DNA from: an uncultured Clostridia bacterium
GTDB lineage: Bacteria > Bacillota_A > Clostridia > Oscillospirales > Oscillospiraceae
NCBI GenBank assembly: GCA_946408145.1
Contig: CAMJQX010000006.1
Span: 1-21,745 of the forward strand
DNA: 21,745 nt
Reading direction: 5' to 3'
Program-made: the position numbers and the translations under genes
The notes under the pieces: generated by a model
What the model saw: only the letters and a program-made list of their open reading frames with translations
Database searches by the model: none
What the model was told of the DNA's origin: nothing
In this document: positions 1 through 7,718 of the stretch, in pieces
Numbering within the stretch: the stretch's first letter is position 1
Layout: each line of letters starts with the position of its first letter

Positions 1-6
1 TTGGCA

Positions 7-38
7 GCGAAATCAATCGAAACCTCGATTGATTTCGC
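7..38. repeat. Perfect 14-bp inverted repeat (hairpin) at the window edge
   Basis: GCGAAATCAATCGA (7-20) and its exact reverse complement (25-38) are separated by the tetraloop AACC. No T-run follows, so it is not a typical intrinsic terminator. It ends only 6 bases before the first ATG of the first open frame, and its right arm carries the in-frame TGA (30-32) that closes that frame upstream. It could be a real translational hairpin, an operator, or a fold-back artefact at a contig end. Confidence 0.75.
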
Positions 39-44
39 CATCCG

Positions 45-1739
45 ATGATCATTATTGCGGAGGAAGAGGCTCTCAATGCGAACATTGCCTCCGATCCGGC
101 ATACTACAAGACGATAAAGGAAAAAACGATCGCCCGCACGGTGCGGTTCCTCCCGGGTTATCGGGCGGTCATTCACGCCATCATCTCCGGGACCGATTGG
201 GCAAGCGAAGCGTATGCGGACTATCTTGGCGAAAAAGAACAGATCGTCTATGACGTCTTCGCCTCCGCTCCCGAGACGCGGGAGGAAGGGATCGGCAAAT
301 ATCACAACTTTCGCAGTCTGATCTGCGCCTTGAAGGAGTTTGCCCGGCTCTATGACGTTCTGGCGGAGCGTCAGGTCCCGTATATCGACCGATATCTGTA
401 TTCCTTTGTGGCCTATACCCTCGTTTCAAGGAACGGAATACAAAAAAACGGGCAGCCCTGCTTTGACGTTCAGACAGAGGAAATCCGGCAGCTGTATCCC
501 GCTTATGACCCCGACATGCTGCCCGGGAGCATCCGGGAGTGGATCGAATACGGCATCTGGGCGGAAGACGAGATCATAAAGAGCATGGACGAAGCGAAGG
601 CAAAGTCTTCACTGTATAAAGGGAAGGAGAACAATATGGAAAAATACACAAATCTGGAACAGGCGATCCGGGATCCCTCGCTTGTCATCATAACCGACAG
701 GACAAGCACGCTGATCGAGCTCAACAGAGCTTTTGTCCGATACAAAGTCCTTCCGAAAAGACAGAAGCGCTTTTCCGACTATTACTCGAACGAATTCCTG
801 GGGCACAATGTGCCGGAGATGTATGCCCTCGTCAAAGAGAAGCTGACAGCCGACTACGACATCTTCGGAGACTTGCCGCTGCCGAGCGAAACGCTCATCG
901 TTTCGGAGCCGGATCTGTACTATAAAGAAGACAGCTTCAATTCGGGCGATACGAACATCTGCTTCATTCTCGGTCATTCGGGGAGCGGGAAATCCAAGAT
1001 GGCCCGGACCCTGGAGGGAGACGATATCGACCATATCGAGCTGGACGACCTGCTGCTCATCAAAGATCATTTCACGATGGACGAGCTGGCGCAGTATTCC
1101 GATATGCTGTACAGCTTTTTCAGCGCTGAGGGAGCAAAGTACTATATCGGCGTGGAAGAGCGAAACAGCATCCCCAAGGAAGAATACGAAGACAAGGTGT
1201 TTGTGGACTTTGTTCGCTTCGCGATGGATTATGCAAAGCGCCGCAGGGAAAACAAATACATCATTGAGGGGATCTGGATCTATCTCTATTTCGACGATCC
1301 CTCGGAATTCGCGGATTACGCGGTGTTTATCAAGGGCACGTCCTTCCTGAAATCCAAGATCCGCGCGGCGAAGAGGGAAATGCAGAGAGACCGGGAAACG
1401 CTGCAGGACAGGAAAGAGATGTTCGGAAGGGAAGTCAGGAACTATCTTCTCGATGAGGACAAGATCAACCGCTATCGCAGTTTCTTCGGCGACAGCCCCG
1501 ACACGATCTTCCGGGAGGAGACGAATGAGGCCGCGGCGCGGTCCGAGGCCGTGGTCCACGAGCTGAACAGCATTGACAAATGCTTCGTAAACGATGATGC
1601 GGGCGGGATCAATGAGATCATGAAAAACGCGGAAGCAAATGCGGATTTGTCCAACTGGAACAAGCTGCGGATAATCAATGAATGCCAGGCGGCGCTGCTC
1701 GACCTCCGCATCTCGCAGCTGACAGCGGCGGATCCATGA
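45..1739 (+). CDS. P-loop NTPase/kinase-like protein, apparently fused to the C-terminal part of a KAP/AAA-like ATPase
   Basis: The open frame of 564 residues has two unlike halves. Residues 1-190 read like the C-terminal part of a KAP/AAA-type ATPase: a hydrophobic strand with acidic residues (IIIAEEEAL), a YKTIKEKTIARTV segment, then the helical NFRSLICALKEFARLYDVL. No Walker A is present there, and no ribosome binding site precedes the ATG at 45, so this half is probably 5'-truncated. Residues 198-564 begin at ATG 636 behind a perfect AAGGAG and form a second protein with Walker A GHSGSGKS (310-317), an acidic IELDDLL segment (331-337) and a KYIIEGIWIY strand (404-413), resembling small-molecule or zeta-toxin-type P-loop kinases. 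No stop separates the halves, so a fused and a 367-residue free product are both possible. The substrate is unknown. The 3' end overlaps the next gene by ATGA. Confidence 0.6.
   Translation: MIIIAEEEALNANIASDPAYYKTIKEKTIARTVRFLPGYRAVIHAIISGTDWASEAYADYLGEKEQIVYDVFASAPETREEGIGKYHNFRSLICALKEFARLYDVLAERQVPYIDRYLYSFVAYTLVSRNGIQKNGQPCFDVQTEEIRQLYPAYDPDMLPGSIREWIEYGIWAEDEIIKSMDEAKAKSSLYKGKENNMEKYTNLEQAIRDPSLVIITDRTSTLIELNRAFVRYKVLPKRQKRFSDYYSNEFLGHNVPEMYALVKEKLTADYDIFGDLPLPSETLIVSEPDLYYKEDSFNSGDTNICFILGHSGSGKSKMARTLEGDDIDHIELDDLLLIKDHFTMDELAQYSDMLYSFFSAEGAKYYIGVEERNSIPKEEYEDKVFVDFVRFAMDYAKRRRENKYIIEGIWIYLYFDDPSEFADYAVFIKGTSFLKSKIRAAKREMQRDRETLQDRKEMFGREVRNYLLDEDKINRYRSFFGDSPDTIFREETNEAAARSEAVVHELNSIDKCFVNDDAGGINEIMKNAEANADLSNWNKLRIINECQAALLDLRISQLTAADP
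621..635 (+). promoter_or_regulatory. Strong internal ribosome binding site inside the first open frame
   Basis: GGGAAGGAG at 621-629 stands 6 bases before ATG 636, which is in the same frame as the surrounding open frame. Spacing and complementarity to 16S rRNA are ideal and far better than anything upstream of ATG 45. This argues that ATG 636 is the natural start of the kinase-like protein. Confidence 0.65.
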
Positions 1740-2983
1740 GAAAACTGGCGCTTCTGCTCTGTGTTCTGCTGTGCTTTCCTTTCCTGAGCGCGATGAGGGA
1801 AGAGACTGAATGCCGCGATATCGTCGTCGCGGCCGATCTGCACTATATCTCCCCGTCTCTTACCGACGGCGGGGCGGCTTTCACCGAGCTTATAGGCAGC
1901 GGCGACGGCAAGGTCATGCATCAGATCGAGGCGCTGTCGGACGCGTTTCTCGATGAGGTGATCGAGCGCCGGCCGGACGCGCTGCTCCTGCTCGGCGACC
2001 TGACATTCAACGGCGCGCTGGAAAGCCACCGCGCGCTTGCCGAGAAGCTGAGGCGTGTGGAGGAGGCGGGCGTGCCCGTCCTGGTCACGACAGGCAATCA
2101 CGATCTGGACAATCCGAACGCGGCCGCGTTTTTCGGTGAAAGCATCCGGCGCGTCCCGTCGGCCGACAGCGAGACTTTTCGCGAGATCTATGCCGCCTTC
2201 GGCTATGACGAAGCGCTCTCCGTCGACGGGGATTCTCTCAGCTACGTCTTCCGGCTGGACGGAACGACGCGCCTGCTCATGCTTGACTGCAACGCCCCCG
2301 GGCACTCGTGCGCGCTGCCGGAATCCACGCTCCCGTGGATCGAAAAAGAGCTTGAGGCGGCGCGGGAAGCCGGGGAGCGGGTCATCGCCGCCGGGCACCA
2401 GAATCTTCTGCAGCAGACGATCTTTCGCGGAGGCTATGTGCTCGAATGCGCGGATGCGCTCCTCTCACTCTTCGCGCGTTATGAGGTGCCGCTCTACCTG
2501 AGCGGGCATCTGCACGTTCAGCATTGGAAAAGCGAGCGGGGCGTGACCGAGATCGCGGGCTCCGCGCTATCCGTATCCCCCTGCCAGTACGGGCTGCTCC
2601 GGATGCGGGACGGGCAACTCGTCTACGAGACGCATGAGACGGATGTCGCCGCCTGGGCCGCGGCGCACGGACGCAGCGAGCCCGAACTGCTGGATTTTGC
2701 CGCCGGAGCCGCGGCCTTCTTCGACACGATGGGACAGGCGCAGCTCGTCGATACGCTGAGGCTTTTCGGCCGCACGGAAGAGGAGATCGCCTGCATGTCG
2801 GAGAGCTTCCGCGCGCTGAACCGGGCGTATTTTTCCGGCGATATGCGTGATGCCGCCGCGGCCTATGCGCCGGCGGCCGGTCTGTGGGAGGACGATCCGA
2901 GCCTCTACGGGCTGTATGTCCGTTCCATCCGGGAGGACTTCGGCCGTGACTTTCGCCGCTGGCAGTCCGGCGGGGACGGATAG
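1736..2983 (+). CDS. Secreted calcineurin-like metallophosphoesterase
   Basis: This protein of 415 residues starts MRKLALLLCVLLCFPFLSA, a signal peptide, so it acts outside the cytoplasmic membrane. No convincing lipobox is seen. The calcineurin-like phosphoesterase motifs are all present and in order: D34-x-H36, GDLTFNG (87-93), GNHD (120-123), GH (220-221) and GHLH (257-260). These bind the two catalytic metal ions in the family. The motif set resembles CpdA/Icc-type cyclic-nucleotide phosphodiesterases, but the substrate cannot be fixed from motifs. About 150 residues follow the core as a C-terminal extension. ATG 1736 is chosen because it begins the signal peptide and overlaps the previous stop as ATGA, which implies translational coupling. 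An in-frame ATG at 1682 would add 18 residues ahead of the signal peptide and is less likely. Confidence 0.88.
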   Translation: MRKLALLLCVLLCFPFLSAMREETECRDIVVAADLHYISPSLTDGGAAFTELIGSGDGKVMHQIEALSDAFLDEVIERRPDALLLLGDLTFNGALESHRALAEKLRRVEEAGVPVLVTTGNHDLDNPNAAAFFGESIRRVPSADSETFREIYAAFGYDEALSVDGDSLSYVFRLDGTTRLLMLDCNAPGHSCALPESTLPWIEKELEAAREAGERVIAAGHQNLLQQTIFRGGYVLECADALLSLFARYEVPLYLSGHLHVQHWKSERGVTEIAGSALSVSPCQYGLLRMRDGQLVYETHETDVAAWAAAHGRSEPELLDFAAGAAAFFDTMGQAQLVDTLRLFGRTEEEIACMSESFRALNRAYFSGDMRDAAAAYAPAAGLWEDDPSLYGLYVRSIREDFGRDFRRWQSGGDG

Positions 2984-3055
2984 GATACACGCGCCACTGC
3001 GTGCGGGTGTTTCGGGCCTGAGCGTTAGGAATGCGGGACTTCTCCCGGAAAAGAA

Positions 3056-3094
3056 GGCAGCCGCTTCGAATCGAAACGATCCGAAGCGGCTGCC
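3056..3094. terminator. Long hairpin terminator, best suited to minus-strand transcription
   Basis: GGCAGCCGCTTCG (3056-3068) pairs perfectly with 3082-3094. Inside it, ATCG and CGAT pair around an AAA loop after one A-C mismatch. On the minus strand the stem is followed by TTCTTTTCC, a usable U-rich tract. On the plus strand GTTCGGTTTATTT follows. It can end transcription from the phosphoesterase gene and from any minus-strand gene to its right. Confidence 0.7.
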
Positions 3095-3101
3095 GTTCGG
3101 T

Positions 3102-3290
3102 TTATTTGAATTCAAGCTCTTCGAGCATGGCCATGAAATCGATCCTGACCAGGCGGGTCGGGAGGTCTTCCTCGATCGCAGCCCGTTCGGAGTCTGATTT
3201 TTTCTCCCATCGCTTCATCCATGGGATCTCCAACCGCGCGGGGCTCTTTGTCACGGCTTGCGGGGGAAAAGCTTGATCCATCGTTCTCAC
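3102..3290 (-). CDS. Small hypothetical protein or gene remnant
   Basis: A 62-residue minus-strand frame opens with GTG at 3290 (MRTMDQAF) and ends RIDFMAMLEELEFK. Its stop lies 7 bases before the terminator hairpin at 3056-3094, whose U-rich side matches this strand, and that is the main support for it. No strong ribosome binding site is visible; only AGAAAGAGA precedes the GTG. A second minus-strand frame (3384 down to 3112) begins MNEKSTSAAMNERACS with a plausible start and overlaps it, so the pair could be one frameshifted gene. I recognise no family, and chance is possible. Confidence 0.3.
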   Translation of the reverse strand: MRTMDQAFPPQAVTKSPARLEIPWMKRWEKKSDSERAAIEEDLPTRLVRIDFMAMLEELEFK

Positions 3291-3564
3291 GTCTCTTTCT
3301 GTCAGAATGCGGCACGGCGGAGCTCTCTCTGCGGAGACTGCATGCGCGTTCGTTCATCGCAGCGGAAGTACTTTTTTCATTCATAGGGTATCACAGGGGA
3401 GCCGCCGTGTCCACCAACAATCCGACCTCAAGAATTGTCGGTTTGGAGAAAAGAAAAACAGCTTTGAAACATTAGTTGACATAACATAAAAAGACAAGCC
3501 GCTCCGGGAGCTGTGCGCGCGCCGGGAAAACATGAGCACTGCCGCTATTGCAGGCGCCTGTTCT

Positions 3565-3595
3565 TTGTGGTATTGTGTACTGGAAAAGGTATAAT
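3565..3595 (+). promoter_or_regulatory. Candidate promoter for the coiled-coil/phosphatase pair
   Basis: A perfect -10 TATAAT lies at 3590-3595, 33 bases before the ATG at 3629. The best -35 is TTGTGG (3565-3570) at a long 19-base spacing, so the -35 match is weak. A second, weaker pair (TTGAAA, 17 bases, TAAAAA) lies at 3464-3492. Confidence 0.45.
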
Positions 3596-3628
3596 TATCT
3601 GCTGAGGCTTGAGGAAGAGAGAAAACAA

Positions 3629-3949
3629 ATGAAACGGAGACACTTTCTGAATACATTGGAAGAACTGCATCAGGATCTCGTCGAGCCGATCAAGGACTTT
3701 TCGGAAGAGGTCTACGGTGACACGATCGGCGATGCGAAGCGCTTTTATGCCGCGCAGGCAAAAAAGGCGCAGGAGAAGGCAAGGCTTGCCGAAAAGCGCA
3801 TGAAGGAAAAAGCGGCGGCCGCCAGGCGCGAGCAGGAAGAAATGAAGAAGCATCGGAAGGAGATGATGACGCGGGCGGCGATCATCTTCATCGTGCTCTC
3901 GGTGCTCATCCTGATCTTCCTTACGCTGGCGCTCAAGCACGGCTTGTAA
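3629..3949 (+). CDS. Small tail-anchored coiled-coil membrane protein
   Basis: This protein of 106 residues starts at ATG 3629 (MKRRHFLNTL), with a GAGGAAGAG stretch about 10-18 bases upstream. Residues about 36-80 are almost all Lys, Glu, Arg and Ala with heptad-like spacing and should form a long charged helix or coiled coil. Residues about 83-102 are one hydrophobic segment (AAIIFIVLSVLILIFLTL), followed by a six-residue tail, the layout of a tail-anchored protein with its bulk in the cytoplasm. It lies 78 bases before the phosphatase gene, with no terminator between, so the two are probably co-transcribed. A scaffold or partner of the membrane phosphatase is an inference from position only. 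An in-frame start at 3548 exists but lies upstream of the TATAAT and is unlikely. Confidence 0.72.
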   Translation: MKRRHFLNTLEELHQDLVEPIKDFSEEVYGDTIGDAKRFYAAQAKKAQEKARLAEKRMKEKAAAARREQEEMKKHRKEMMTRAAIIFIVLSVLILIFLTLALKHGL

Positions 3950-4027
3950 AAGCGTCGATCGGAAGCTTTTATCACTCTGCAGGACAATAAGGGGATAAAA
4001 CAGCATAATAAAAAAGAAAAAAACAGT

Positions 4028-5797
4028 ATGCTGCTCCAGATCGCCATCCTCTTTGTGGTCGGGACGATCGCGGTCGGCGCGCTCTCCTCCATCATGATGT
4101 ACGCCTTCGCTTACGCCTATGCAAGGACAGATCAGACCTTCCACGCAGATTCTGCGGCTGAGGATCTGAGCGGGTACATCGACAGCTTTCCTGCCCATGA
4201 CTGGCTGTTTGAATACTGGTATGAGCATTATGCAGAGATGGACATCGAGTACGACGCCCCATACAGCGGGGATACCGTTACTGCGCAGAAAACCCGGATC
4301 CTTCTCGAGCGGAATCCGGGCTTTTCGCCGGAATATGCGACTGCACTGGATGTGGAAGCGCTCTCGGAGGAGGATCAGAAGCTTTACGCCGAGATCAGCT
4401 ATTCCAGACTGATTACGTACATCGACCAGCTGAAACAGGCCCACGAAGCCGCCTACGTTTTCGGTGTCGTGACGGAGGAGCCGTACGAGCGGCCGCTGCT
4501 GCTCTTCATTTCCGCCGAGCCCGGCGACGTGAGGGGCGACGGACCGGGGCAGATCTATCCGATCGGAAAGGAGCTCACGGTAACGGAAGAACGGCAGACG
4601 GCGATACGGGACGCTGTTGCCGGAATGCCTCGCCTCGCGTACAACGAAGACGAGAAATTCATGGATTATTATTATGCCGTCGACAGCTTCGGCGCGCATG
4701 AGGTGCTGATCGGGATCACCGACAGCTACGCCGCAATAGAAGAAACGATCCGGGGGCAGACGACTATCCTCAGGACGCTGGCGATCATTGTCCTCGGCCT
4801 GCTGGCGGCAGTCTGCCTGCTGATGATCCTGTTTGCGGTCCTGCGGCCGCTGGAAAAGGTCCAGAAAAGCATCCGCCTGTACAAAGAGACGAAGGACGCC
4901 GTGACTGTTACGGAGAAGCTGTCGAAGATCAGGTCGCACAATGAGATCGCGGAGCTCTCCGGCGACGTGGCGGATTTGACGAAGGAGCTGGACTCGTACA
5001 TCATGCAGAACGAGCGGATCACCGCCGAGCGGGAGCACGTCAGGACGGAGCTCGAGCTCGCGAGCAGGATCCAGGCCGCCATGCTGCCTTCCGCGTTCCC
5101 TGCGTACCCGGACAGAAAGGATTTCGAGATCTATGCCTCGATGACCCCGGCGAAGGAGATCGGGGGAGATTTCTACGATTTCTTCCTCGTGGATGAGCGC
5201 CGTCTCTGCCTGGTGGTCGCGGATGTGTCCGGAAAGGGGATCCCCGCCGCTCTGTTTATGATGGCTGCGAAGATCACGCTCTCGCATCTCATCAAAAGCG
5301 GCAAATCCCCTGCGCAGGTGTTGATGGCGGCAAACGACGCCATTTGCTCGAACAATCCGGAGGAGATGTTCGTCACCGTGTGGCTCGGCATCCTGGACCT
5401 GGACACCGGCGTGCTGAAATGCGCCAATGCCGGGCACGAATACCCGATGCTGAAAAAGCCCGGAGAACGCTTCGAGATGATCAGGGACGAGCACGGCTTT
5501 GCCCTCGGCGGCATGGAGGGCGTGCGGTACCGGGAATATACGCTCCGGATGGAGCCCGGCGCCTCGCTGTTCGTGTATACGGACGGCCTTGCGGAAGCCG
5601 TGAACCCCGACAACGAGATGTTCGGAACGGAGCGGATTCTCGCACAGCTGAATTCGGAACCGGACAGCTCCCCGAAAGAGATCCTGCGCGGCATGAAAAA
5701 GGCCTCGGATGCATTTGTACAGGGCAGGGAGCCCTTTGACGATCTGACGATGATGAGCATTCGCTACCACGGGCCGGAACGGCACGCCGATTCCTGA
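4028..5797 (+). CDS. Membrane-bound SpoIIE/RsbU-type PP2C serine phosphatase with extracytoplasmic sensor
   Basis: This 589-residue protein has TM1 (about 2-30), a non-cytoplasmic region (31-245) unlike any domain I can name, TM2 (about 248-272), a HAMP-like linker with coiled coil (about 273-340), and a PP2C SpoIIE domain (about 340-580). Catalytic motifs are intact: GGDFYDF (379-385), VADVSGKG (397-404), YTDG (517-520) and FDDLTM (570-575). These Asp residues bind the metal ions. Such enzymes dephosphorylate anti-sigma-factor antagonists (STAS proteins) in partner-switching pathways; no STAS or anti-sigma gene lies in this window. ATG 4028 is the first ATG, but no ribosome binding site is well placed for it. 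The frame stays open back to 3950 and encodes NKKEKNS just before the ATG, so a non-ATG start after AAGGGG (3989-3994) may be real. A paralogue lies at 9653-11845. Confidence 0.88.
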   Translation: MLLQIAILFVVGTIAVGALSSIMMYAFAYAYARTDQTFHADSAAEDLSGYIDSFPAHDWLFEYWYEHYAEMDIEYDAPYSGDTVTAQKTRILLERNPGFSPEYATALDVEALSEEDQKLYAEISYSRLITYIDQLKQAHEAAYVFGVVTEEPYERPLLLFISAEPGDVRGDGPGQIYPIGKELTVTEERQTAIRDAVAGMPRLAYNEDEKFMDYYYAVDSFGAHEVLIGITDSYAAIEETIRGQTTILRTLAIIVLGLLAAVCLLMILFAVLRPLEKVQKSIRLYKETKDAVTVTEKLSKIRSHNEIAELSGDVADLTKELDSYIMQNERITAEREHVRTELELASRIQAAMLPSAFPAYPDRKDFEIYASMTPAKEIGGDFYDFFLVDERRLCLVVADVSGKGIPAALFMMAAKITLSHLIKSGKSPAQVLMAANDAICSNNPEEMFVTVWLGILDLDTGVLKCANAGHEYPMLKKPGERFEMIRDEHGFALGGMEGVRYREYTLRMEPGASLFVYTDGLAEAVNPDNEMFGTERILAQLNSEPDSSPKEILRGMKKASDAFVQGREPFDDLTMMSIRYHGPERHADS

Positions 5798-6086
5798 AGA
5801 AGAATCCGCGGGGCAGCTTCGACGGGATCCATGAAATGTGAAGACTGAGAGGAACAGAAAAAAAGCCGCAAGACCTCGCTGATATCCCGTCCGGGAGAGC
5901 GTTTGTTCGCCGTGCTGCCGGTCTGCTGCATGCTCTTCGGGATGATCCCGGTGCGGCTGCGGCTCGGGGTTTTTCGCGGCCGATTCTGTGACGGAAGCGG
6001 AGATCCTGCGCGCGTGGTAAGGGACTGACGCGGAAGCTCCTGCGAAGAGGGAAACAAGACCTCATGAGGAAAGGACGTGCTCGACC

Positions 6087-7187
6087 ATGAAAGAAACCGT
6101 TTGCGTCGGTGTCGTCGGAGCCGGCATCATCAGCGATATCTATCTCAGGAACATGAGCGAAAAGCATGATCAGCTTCGCGTCAAATCCGTCAGCGCTCGC
6201 CATCTGGAGAAGGCGCGGGCGAAAGCGGCCCGGTACGGGCTGACGGCCTGCTCCGTGGACGACATGCTGGCAGACCCCGAGATCGAAATGATCGTCAACC
6301 TCACGCCCGTGGGAGCCCATGAAGAGATCACGAGAAAGGCCCTTGAGGCCGGGAAGCATGTCTACACCGAAAAAACCATCACGGACTCCTTTGCGTCTGC
6401 CAAAGCGCTCTGCGAGCTCGCCGACCGGAAAGGGCTTTTCCTGGGCAGCGCTCCGGACACCTTCCTCGGCTCCGCGCTCCAGTCGGCCCGCCGGGCGCTG
6501 GATCAGGGCCTTCTGGGGGAGGTCACCGGCTTTTCGGCGACGATCAACCGCAGCAACGATGTGCTGCTCAGCCTGTTCCCGATCGGACGGTTCCCCGGCG
6601 CGGGGATATGCATGGATTTCGGCGTATACTATATTACCGCGCTGGTCAGCCTGCTCGGCCCGGTTTCGGAGACCGCCGCCTTTGTCCGCGCGCCGTATCC
6701 GAGGCACAGGAATATCATCCCGGACAGCCCGGAATACGGGCAGTGGTTCGATTCGCCGAACGAGAGCGAGGTTTCGGCGATCCTTCGCCTGCGCAGCGGG
6801 GTTACGGGGACCATCCATCTCAATGCCGATTCGAACACGAAGGAACAGGCCAACTTTATCATTCTCGGCACCAGGGGCATGCTGTACCTCACCGATCCGA
6901 ACGGATTCGGGGGAACGGTGCGTTTTCTCCCCAACATTCCCGATTTCAACGCGCCGGATGCCTTTGAGCCGCTCCCGCCGGGTAATCCCTACAGCGAAAA
7001 CGAACGGAGCCTTGGCGCCGCGGAAATGGCCTCTGCGATCCTGCGCGGCGATCCCCGGTTCCGCACTTCGAAAGAACTCGGCCTGCATGTGCTCGAAGTC
7101 CTGCAGGGGATGCTGGACAGCGGCTCGGATCACGCCTTCCGCGTCATGACCACGAGTTGTCAAGTCCCGGCGCCCTTTTACGAATGA
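6087..7187 (+). CDS. Gfo/Idh/MocA-family NAD(P)-dependent oxidoreductase
   Basis: This 366-residue protein has the size and layout of the Gfo/Idh/MocA family: an N-terminal Rossmann fold with GVVGAGIIS (8-16) for NAD(P) binding, the EKT motif (95-97) in place of the usual EKP, and a C-terminal alpha/beta domain opening with a DFGVYY motif (177-182) that corresponds to the family's DxG catalytic region. Members oxidise or reduce sugars, polyols and related compounds. The substrate cannot be read here. AGGAAAGGA precedes the ATG, but its spacing is long, about 14 bases. The VOC and Dabb genes follow closely on the same strand (33 and 84 bases), so the three probably form one operon for a small-molecule pathway. 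Confidence 0.88.
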   Translation: MKETVCVGVVGAGIISDIYLRNMSEKHDQLRVKSVSARHLEKARAKAARYGLTACSVDDMLADPEIEMIVNLTPVGAHEEITRKALEAGKHVYTEKTITDSFASAKALCELADRKGLFLGSAPDTFLGSALQSARRALDQGLLGEVTGFSATINRSNDVLLSLFPIGRFPGAGICMDFGVYYITALVSLLGPVSETAAFVRAPYPRHRNIIPDSPEYGQWFDSPNESEVSAILRLRSGVTGTIHLNADSNTKEQANFIILGTRGMLYLTDPNGFGGTVRFLPNIPDFNAPDAFEPLPPGNPYSENERSLGAAEMASAILRGDPRFRTSKELGLHVLEVLQGMLDSGSDHAFRVMTTSCQVPAPFYE

Positions 7188-7220
7188 ACGAGATTTTGGG
7201 CATACAAGGAGGACAAAACA

Positions 7221-7634
7221 ATGATACAGGGGATCGGACACATTGCCGTCACCGTCCGCGACATGGACGAGTCCATTCGCTTCTACGAGAAGGCGCTCGG
7301 ATTTCGCAAAGCCTTCGGATTCCGGCATCCGGAGACCGGCGCGCCCTGGATCGAGTATCTGCATATCGCGTCCGGCGAGTTTGTCGAGCTTTTCTACGGC
7401 GGCGTCGAGGCGCGGCCATGGAACGACGGCCTCATCGGCTTCAACCACCTGTGCTTTCAAGTCGACGACATCCACGCCTCGGTGGAGGCGGTCAGAGCGG
7501 CCGGATACCCGATCGACTCCGAGCCGAGGCAGGGGGCCGATCTGAACTGGCAGGCCTGGGTCACGGATCCGAACGGCATCCGGATCGAGTTGATGCAGAT
7601 CGTGCCCGGCTCGCCGCAGAGTCGGTTCCGCTGA
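7221..7634 (+). CDS. VOC (glyoxalase/bleomycin-resistance fold) family protein
   Basis: This 137-residue protein has two beta-alpha-beta-beta-beta repeats of the vicinal oxygen chelate fold. The four metal-ligand positions are filled: H7 (GHIAVTV), E56 (GEFVELF), H76 (GFNHLCF) and E123 (IRIELMQ). The DPNGIRIEL signature near the end is typical of glyoxalase-I-like and methylmalonyl-CoA epimerase-like members. It is probably a metal-dependent lyase, isomerase or dioxygenase, and the reaction cannot be chosen from sequence. AAGGAGG is well placed before the ATG. Its place between the oxidoreductase and the Dabb protein suggests a shared catabolic role. Confidence 0.87.
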   Translation: MIQGIGHIAVTVRDMDESIRFYEKALGFRKAFGFRHPETGAPWIEYLHIASGEFVELFYGGVEARPWNDGLIGFNHLCFQVDDIHASVEAVRAAGYPIDSEPRQGADLNWQAWVTDPNGIRIELMQIVPGSPQSRFR

Positions 7635-7718
7635 ACGCGCCAAGAGCCCTGCCTGCGGCGCGGGCGGATGGCTCCGCGCTGAATGGAAACACCATATCCG
7701 GACAAAAGGAGATAGAAA

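Larger units (their letters stand above)
2984..3628. other. Intergenic stretch between the phosphoesterase and the coiled-coil gene
   Basis: Besides the hairpin at 3056-3094 and the doubtful minus-strand ORF, the right half becomes notably A+T-rich. It holds promoter-like elements pointing right: TTGAAA (3464-3469) with TAAAAA (3487-3492) at 17-base spacing, and TATAAT at 3590-3595. I see no RNA gene or insertion sequence here. Confidence 0.5.

Noticed and set aside
3545..5785. 746-codon minus-strand frame opposite the coiled-coil and phosphatase genes
   Set aside because: Composition is low in fold-like hydrophobic pattern, and it mirrors well-supported plus-strand genes with intact catalytic motifs.
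5860..6029. Open stretch reading SRPGERLFAVLPVCCMLFGMIPV, faintly like the N-terminus of a sugar ABC permease
   Set aside because: It is too short, lacks a start codon with a ribosome binding site, and ends after about 55 codons; chance cannot be excluded.
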